DNA from: Marthasterias glacialis
Lineage: Eukaryota; Echinodermata; Asteroidea; Forcipulatida; Asteriidae
Direction: 5' to 3'
Length of the DNA stretch: 64,000 nucleotides
Assembly (NCBI GenBank): GCA_911728455.2
Contig: OU452228.1
Span: 186,001-250,000 of the forward strand
Positions 56,310 through 64,000 of the stretch are shown here, piece by piece. Made by a program: the position numbers and the translations under genes. Under the pieces are notes generated by a model. That model worked only from the letters and a program-made list of their open reading frames with translations. It was not told where the DNA came from and searched no databases. Position 1 is the first letter of the stretch; every line of letters starts with the position of its first letter.

Positions 56310-56745
56310 AAGACCCAGTAACTGTGGTCGCTGTACTCCTTTTTAAAATATTTGACCTGGACGGTTGTACTAGCGCCCCCAGGGAAGCATAGGGGTATAA
56401 CGATGTGATGAATTGGATTCGCTATGATGGTTTGATTCATTGTTCTAACAAATTGCCCAAATTATGACAAAAACTGAACAAAATAGCTGAAAAATCACCT
56501 ACTGGCTTCTCTAGATGTCAAAGATTAAAAAAGGCATCTAATTGTATTCGTGATCATTTCTCTCCTCCAACCTGATGTTTTTTAAAATCCAAAACAAAAC
56601 CAGTGCCCGTCATGCAGCCGTTGGGGTCACTGTTTGATTGGACAGTCACGTGACACTGCATTATTGTCAACAACTGTTTTTCATTTCCTGTAAAAAGTCG
56701 TATTAACACTACGAGAATTGCGTGTTCGCTGATGCCTTGATATAA
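56310..56745. repeat. Single diverged arm of the giant-palindrome family
   Basis: Same order as 52885-53270: CCCAGTAACTG, GCTGTACTCCTTTTT, TGTACTAGCGCCCC, ATCACCTACTGGCTTCTC, TGATCATT and GAATTGCGTGTTCGCTGATG, but without an opposing arm. Confidence 0.8.
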
Positions 56746-59700
56746 CAGATGTGTAGACTTTGAATTACTTTGAAATATCTGCTACTGATTTGGGTGAATT
56801 TTGTTTGTAAAATAAAATGTAATCATTTGTGATATTTCTTTGATTAATATCATAACAATTTGGTTAAAATTACTACCTAATGTTCTATAAGAAAATTTGT
56901 TCATCAAAAGTACAAACAAACATTTTTAATTATAATATTTGAATCATGAAATTAAAAACAGTTTAAATCGAAAATGTGCAAAATGTGACTGCAAAGTCTG
57001 TGGTTCCTGGACTAAAGACTCATGCCTGTACTGGGATGTGGTTATAATGATTGTAGAAAGTATTTGGTTAATGGTATATTTAAAATTAAATAATGTACCT
57101 GATATACAAAAACCAACAATGCTTTATCTTACACTAATTATTTGAACTAATTATAATTGGCATCATAGAAAGTCACAACTCTAGGTCATTGTTTTAGAAT
57201 GACAGTAGTTATTTTTACACAGACACATATCCTTGTCATTTGATTTGTGGAACTCTTGTCACATTTCATCCTTTATTTTGCCATGTGTTTACTGCGTAAC
57301 GTTAGACCATCCTACATGGATTTTCACAGCGTCGCCCCCAAACAAGACAAGGTCCTGTCATGGCAGACTCATGGAGTCAGTCCACATTATTTAGAGGAAG
57401 TTTTTTAGAATTTTCAGAGTATGAGGTGTACGAGTTTCTGTGTTTCTGAGGTCTTAAATGGCCATTTAAAACTGGCAGAGTCATGGCCGTGAGGACCAAG
57501 CCAAAGGCAAAGTCCTTTATCAAACAGCTAAGACCCTGAGTCACTACTCTTTTATTCCCAAATTCATAAATGCCATTTTGGTTAAAAAACGTAATAATGT
57601 AGGAAAATCAGTGAAACTTGTCTGTTTATTGAATTTATTTTTCATTTCTTGCCACTACTCAGGCTCCATTTCAAGGAGGGTCGATGCTCAACTGTTGCGC
57701 TCATGGACACATATTAATAGACTTTACAATGAGTACTGCTTTGTATTGATTGTGCTATGCGTTAATTAGCATCTGCTTAAGCTAGTGCGCCAACATGTGT
57801 GTGGCTATAATGAGCACAAAACACGCGTTCACAGCTCCAGCTATGTCTTTAACGTCTGTTTAAAACCGGTCTTAAACAGTCATGTGACTGCCTTTCAACC
57901 AATAGGACTGCCCAAATTGTCCCAAACTGACAGGGGTTTTTATGGATACAATTTCATATCATTATAGATTCGCTTGATTTCATTTCTGGTCACTTTAAGT
58001 TGATTGACAGTAGAGATATCAAAATTGAATCGTTTCAACTGTATCAGTTTTGCCAAAGTTATTCTAGAAAGTTAATGTATGTAGCTAGGAGATTAAAAAA
58101 ATAACAGGAATATTTTCCTATTGATTATTTGATTAGCTAGTTTATCATTGTTTATAGAATTGATTAATGGTAAGTTTGTGTTTGATGACTTTTTCAATGG
58201 TTTAATTTGGTTTACAGGAAAAGTCATGGGGGTTTATAAGTGTCAGTGGTGCAACACAGCTCCATTGCGTATTAGTTATAGTACTGTAACACACACTGAC
58301 CAGTGCAAGTGTAAGGCTGTTGAACTCGCGATTGGCGTAACCAGACATTTACATTGACAGGGGCAAGCAGGAACTTGGACATAATTTTAGGAGCTATTTA
58401 ATGTATGGAACTGTAATGCACACTGACCTGTGCAAGTCTAATGTAGCTAATTTACATGTGACAATCCTCCATTTGGTTGACCCTTGTGTTATTAACTTTT
58501 GTAGTACCGATGTCATAGAGTATTCTGTCTTCCAGGTAATGTGTCCACCATACGGTAAATTAACGTGGGCTGGAGTAGTTTATTCAAAAGAGGGCGCTAT
58601 CAGAGTGAGTTAGGACACGATTCGCCATATGGTCGGACAGAATCTCCTGCCGGACAGAATCTCCTTCCACACCGGCTTATGGAATGCTTTGATATTATAC
58701 CTGTCACAAGAAATGAAAAAAAAGGAGCCAGCTGTTAATGCACTAGTTTAATTCAGTAGCTCATAATCGTATTATTTACCATCATCTAAACAAGTACAGA
58801 TTTACATCACTTTAATTGTCTTAAATTTTTGATATAATTACAGTGATGGAAGACCGTGTCATCGGGTTCATTTTTTTTTTCGGAGATAAAAAAACCAAAA
58901 AAACAAAAAACAAACAGTCGACTGACTATTTTAAAATTGAATACCCTCCATTTAAGAAATTTATATAAAAAGGACATCAGTTTAAATGGAACAAACACAT
59001 CCTTTATTGAAAAAAGTGTAGAAAGCATAGAACTAAGTTTATACAAAAATATTGCTGATCAGTGTTGCATGATAGCCTTTCAGTTGCTAGAAGGGTGAAT
59101 ATGAACCCAACATGGGATAATAATGCAATGATTATTGAAATCTACTAAAAGTAACCTAACTATCTTTAGTTTCAAACATTTCTGATAACACAATTTTAAA
59201 ATAAGCCACTAAGGCCTGGATGAAATGCCATCACTTTGTAATAAATTAAAAGAGTAATCATCTGTTGTGACTGGAAATAAGCACAAAGATCATTTTACCC
59301 CTCAAAATTATGATTTTGAATAACTCTTGTTTTGTCAGAAATTGCATTATTTTAACAAAACATAAATAGCGCCCTCTGTTGACTAATACTGTTTAGTTTT
59401 TTCACCAGACAGTGCAGTGTAGAATTGCGCCCTCTTGTGACTGTAGCTTATTTGTGGCTAACTTCAAAAAAAATAATGACATTTGCTATAGTATTGACGA
59501 TTTGTGTTGATCCTTTTCTTCATCCAGTAAAGGTATTTTGTACATAGTTGATTACTTTGATCAAGATTGTTGTCATTAACTTATTGGAATTCACTGAAGT
59601 CTGGGTCCTAATGGGGATTGAAACCACTCTGCACTCAATTAAAGCCAGAGATCCGAGAATTTCTTATTTTTGTAAAAATTTCTAGAAAGTGAAAATAGAA

Positions 59701-60010
59701 ACATTGTTTTGCGTTAATGTTTACATTTATACCATGTGTGGTCATGGTGGTCCAACATTATCAGTTTTTTCAACAAGTAAATGTACCAAATTGATTTGTT
59801 TTACTGTCCAGTAATATATTTTTTGCAACAAGATTTGAAAAGCACTGAGAATACAGCACTGAATTATTAAATCTGGTAAAACCAAAAGGAAAACACTGAA
59901 ATAATTTATTTTTTCAAGCTGAGGTTTTGCAATTACATATTGCCAAAAAAGAGTAGCTTTGATCAAGGCTGTCTTTGTACTTTCCCTTACAGCATGTACA
60001 GCCCTGAGTT
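56746..60010. other. No gene recognised
   Basis: AT-rich DNA. GAGGGCGC motifs at 58590, 59371 (complement) and 59428 (complement). A 17-bp direct duplication (CGGACAGAATCTCCT) near 58633-58668. No ORF with a recognisable domain. Confidence 0.45.
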
Positions 60011-61707
60011 ATCTACACACAAAGTCTGTAAGGACAATACACAGTTGCACACACACACAGTCCATGCACGGAGTCTGTTAGGATGATACACATGCGCACA
60101 CGCACACTGTCTACGCACAAAGTCTGTAAGGACAATACGCAGTTGCACACACACACACAGTCCATGCATGGAGTCTGTTAGGACGATACACATGCGCACA
60201 CGCACACTGTCTACGCACAAAGTCTGTAAGGACAATACACAGTTGCACACACACACAGTCCATGCACGGAGTCTGTTAGGATGATACACATGCGCACACG
60301 CACACTGTCTACGCACAAAGCCTGTAAGGACAATACGCAGTTGCACACACACACACAGTCCATGCATGGAGTCTGTTAGGACGATACACATGCGCACACG
60401 CACACTGTCTACGCACAAAGTCTGTAAGGACAATACACAGTTGCACACACACACAGTCCATGCACGGGGTGTCTGTTAGGACGATACACATGCGCACACG
60501 CACACTGTCTACGCACAAAGTCTGTAAGGACAATACGCAGTTGCACACACACACACAGTCCATGCATGGAGTCTGTTAGGACGATACACATGCGCACACG
60601 CACACTGTCTACGCACAAAGTCTGTAAGGACAATACGCAGTTGCACACACACACACAGTCCATGCATGGAGTCTGTTAGGACGATACACATGCACACAAG
60701 CACACTGTCTATGCACAAAGTCTGTAAGGACAATACGCAGTTGCACTCACACACACAGTCCATGCACGGAGTCTGTTAGGACGATACACATGCGCACACG
60801 CACACTGTCCACGCACAAAGTCTGTAAGGACAATACGCAGTTGCACACACACACAGTCCATGCACGGAGTCTGTTAGGACGATACACATGTGCACACGCA
60901 CACTGTCTACGCACAAAGTCTGTAAGGACAATACGCAGTTGCACACACACACAGTCCATGCACGGAGTCTGTTAGGACGATACACATGCGCACACGCACA
61001 TTGTCCATGCACAAAGTCTGTAAGGACAATACGCAGTTGCACACACACACAGTCCATGCACGGAGTCTGTTAGGACGATACACATACGCACACGCACAAA
61101 GTCTGTAAGGACAATATGCAGTGGCACGCACACACAGTCCATGCACGGAGTCTGTAAGGACGATACACATGCGCACACGCACACTGTCTATGCACAAAGT
61201 CTGTAAGGGCAATACGCAGTTGCACACACACACAGTCCATGCACGGAGTCTGTTAGGACGATACACATACGCACACGTACAAAGTCTGTAAGGACAATAC
61301 GCAGTTGCACGCACACACAGTCCATGCACGGAGTCTGTAAGGACGATACACATGCGCACACGCACACTGTCTACGCACAAAGTCTGTAAGGGCAATACGC
61401 AGTTGCACACACACACACAGTACATGCACTGAGTCTGTTAGGACGATACACATGCGCACACGCACACTGTCTACGCACACAGTCTGTTAAGACAATACGC
61501 AGTCGCGCACACACACACAGTCCATGCACTGAGTCTGTTAGGACAATACACATGTGCACACGTACACTGTCTACGCACATAGTCTGTTAAGACAGTACGC
61601 AGTCGCGCACACACACACACACACATAATGTACATGTGCACAGAGTCTGTCAGGACAATACACATGCGCACACAAGCACTGTCCACGCATGGAGTCTGTT
61701 AGGACGA
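60011..61707. repeat. 100-bp dimeric CA-rich minisatellite, about 17 units
   Basis: Each ~100-bp unit is two related ~50-bp halves: GTCTGTTAGGACGATACACA with GCGCACACGCACACTGTCTA, and GTCTGTAAGGACAATACGCA with GTTGCACACACACACAGTCC. The halves share GTCTGT-AAGGAC-ATAC and are about 60-70% alike by eye, so a 50-bp ancestor doubled before amplification. Some units lose part of a half (61080, 61265). Minus-strand ORFs full of CVCVC are by-products. Confidence 0.96.
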
Positions 61708-64000
61708 CAGCCTTGATGCTTTTGTAAAACGAAAGGTTTTGTGGTTTTTTTTTTTTCTGTTGGTTTTTCAATGGATTTTTGTATGCAAGATGTTGGCGGT
61801 TCATTTTATTTGATGGCCAATCACAGGCTGGTAGCTTTGATCACAGAGCAAGGAATTTGACCCCTACCTGCCTACAGTAACTTGTACACATGTGGTGGTG
61901 CAACACACCATAGAGCATGAACACACTATGCACACTATAGGCTGGTTGTTTTGTGGACAAAATGGCGTTTTCAAAGGAAATGTTGGATCATAGAGCAGGG
62001 AACAGAGTGTTTCTAGTTGCACTATGGTTGGATCACAGTTGGATTAAGAAATAATTAAGTAATGGTCGTCAAATCTCGGCTGCTGACAAACTACAAACCA
62101 ATGATCGTTCAGAGCAGAGACAGTCCTTCAACATTTCAATTCAAGTAGGCCTACTTTCAATGCTGTCCTAGGAAGAAGGGAATCGTTGAATGGAATGACA
62201 ATTTTGCCTACTGGATACAGTATATGCGATATTTTTCAGGCAGCCCTGTGGTTATAGTTGTATCTTTCTGGACAGGTACACACATTGTAAGCAACAGGCT
62301 GTGATTGACGTCATAGCGAGGAGCCAGTAGGTCAAACAAGAACCAATGAGAATACTTTTGTTAGTGACATTAGCATAATGAGCTCCACTTTATAGTTTTA
62401 CAGAACCATCAAGGTGCAACAATGAATAATCTTACACACACTGTGTAGGCTACTGTACAGTTGTACATAAGAGCTGAAAATCATGTGCTGCAGTTTTGGG
62501 CACAGCATACTCGATGGGGCATAGGCAGAAATGGCAATAAAAAAAAAAAAATATGGCAAATGCAACAAAACAGTTCCGTCCGGCTGGCACGCCTTGATCA
62601 AGGCTATTAAAAGCTTTGCTAATCACTCTTATTTTTTGTGAACATCGTGAATTGGAATGTATTGATCTCTGGACCATTATTTAATTATCAGAATACATTT
62701 TGTATTGTGTAGTCATTATTGTTAGATTTATCCACTCATAATACATTGTAAGCCATGGGTCATAGGCCAACAAGTCTTGTAGAAATAGGAGAATGCTGCA
62801 TCCTTGCAGGTGAAGGGAAGATTTATATATCAACATGTAGGGAATAACAACCTCTTCAAGAAAAAATAATGTTCTACTAAAGATATCGGTTCACAAGGGA
62901 GAAGTCTAAGATGGGGTCAGCATCCATAATGTGTTTAGCAAATAATTAAGAATTTACTGTATGCCCTCATGGTTTTTGCAGTAGGTTGTAAATAGTGAAA
63001 CAGAAAATGAAATCAGTGTTGTCATAATTAATTGGAAAGAATTGAAGAGTTCTTCCCATTGCACAAGCTTACGCAAATTCAGAATAATTCGCACAAAAAC
63101 AATAACAATTGCATCTCAATAAAAATCCTAGTTGTTCGGCCTCTAAAGCAGGCCGAATAAACCATGGTTAAACATTATCATATTGGCTTTGCTTGATAGC
63201 AGTTTCTACTGAAAACATTAGGTTTTCATAACTTTCCTCTTTCTTTTGGCTGGTGAGTTGCATGCCTGACTGCATGTGAGAACCGAAATGACATCTGCAT
63301 TCATTCCACAAAAACGAACCAAGAAAGAAAACAAATTTTACATTTATACTGTACAATCATCCTATCATCCATCCAGGGTAATCTAAAGTAAAATCTACTT
63401 GTGTAATTGTTAGTAGCAAGCTAAAGACAAAGTATATGATGAACTGCATCGACCATGCAGTTGTTGAAGGCACAAACCAGCAATGACCAATGCTGTAGCA
63501 CACACACCAGTGACAAAGTTTCAGAAAAACTTGGGGAATTTCTATTTTATAAATCATGTGCAGATGAGTAGTGTTTTTGTATTTCAAGTCTTTTACGGGT
63601 ATTTTTGTATGTTATCGCTTCACCAACAGAGGGCGTATGCTCTCATTGTATTGAGTTGTTGTGAAAGCTCTTGCGAGAATTTGATGGTTCTTGCCTGTTT
63701 TGTAGCGTGGAAAGTAGTGAGATAACAAAGTCTAACAGCCCATATATTGAAAAAGATGGGACTGTGTGTGTGTTTGCATGCTAGGGTGCATTGTGTACAT
63801 CATAATCATAAAATAATTGGTCTTTGAAATTAATATGACATGAAATGTAATAACTGGTCGATACTTCAATATGACTACACAAGTGATATTGATATCAAAA
63901 TAGTATCAAGTATTTGAGTTTTATTGGTATATTGATGAACCATAAATTATACATGTAGGATTCTAACTGGCTTGTTTTCACTGCGTATGCTTGTTGGTCT
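61708..64000. other. No gene recognised; small hairpin at 63135
   Basis: AT-rich DNA with short unsupported ORFs. TTCGGCCT (63135-63142) is inverted as AGGCCGAA (63150-63157), preceded by A-rich AACAATAAC-type sequence, a weak resemblance to the 3' ends of the hairpin-ended elements. A CAACAGAGGGCG motif lies at 63624. Confidence 0.45.

Noticed and set aside
59987..61804. Cysteine/valine-rich minus-strand ORFs (CVCVCNCVL)
   Set aside because: By-products of the 100-bp CA-rich minisatellite; frame changes between units and no start or signal features.

Overview
The window is animal genomic DNA, AT-rich, repeat-dominated and almost free of intact protein-coding genes. Coding pieces are short exons with GT-AG splice signals, and several dispersed repeats (around 20.24-20.53 kb, 29.26-29.32 kb and probably 19.45-19.99 kb) look to me like the interspersed repeat abundant in echinoderm genomes such as sea stars and sea cucumbers. 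An echinoderm, or at least an ambulacrarian, is my best reading; this rests on memory of that repeat and no search was run.

Layout. 1-6.4 kb: a 10-bp AT-rich, G-poor tandem array, split by a 1.58-kb element with a 129-bp internal array and by a LINE 3' tail. 6.4-7.9 kb: a minus-strand LINE 3' fragment, cut open by a 1,002-bp foldback element with a clean 6-bp target duplication. 8-13 kb: mostly featureless, with one possible minus-strand exon and a ~125-131-bp tandem repeat. 13.3-17.3 kb: the last two coding exons and 3'UTR of an unidentified plus-strand gene; its intron holds microsatellites and a broken TTF-type zinc-finger pseudogene. 18.6-21.5 kb: tandem and dispersed repeats and a large inverted repeat. 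21.9-27.9 kb: a 6-kb unit bounded by ~70-bp inverted repeats, with a gag-like ORF, its broken duplicate, a decayed piggyBac transposase and a nested 983-bp element related to the one at 2.9 kb. 28.8-30.5 kb: an 85-bp tandem repeat, a Harbinger-like MITE, a broken ALDH4A1 exon and a short palindrome. 30.9-35.5 kb: a 78-bp minisatellite split by a nearly full-length CR1/L2-like LINE. 36.4-42.9 kb: a 110-bp satellite of about 59 copies, each holding a hairpin and two opposed CCAAT boxes, with higher-order duplication. 43.6-47.2 kb: decayed exons of a von Willebrand factor C (VWC) repeat protein. 49.7-56.7 kb: dispersed repeats and giant nested palindromes. 60-61.7 kb: a 100-bp dimeric CA-rich minisatellite. 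The rest shows no recognisable gene.

The genes do not form a pathway; the window is best read as a record of nested transposition and tandem amplification around remnants of three host genes (the unidentified gene, ALDH4A1 and the VWC protein). The most interesting structures are the two elements with matching hairpin-ended architecture (2,907-4,485 and 26,525-27,507), the foldback element whose terminal repeats are themselves built of 42-bp satellite units, the inverted-repeat-bounded gag/piggyBac composite, and the hairpin satellite.
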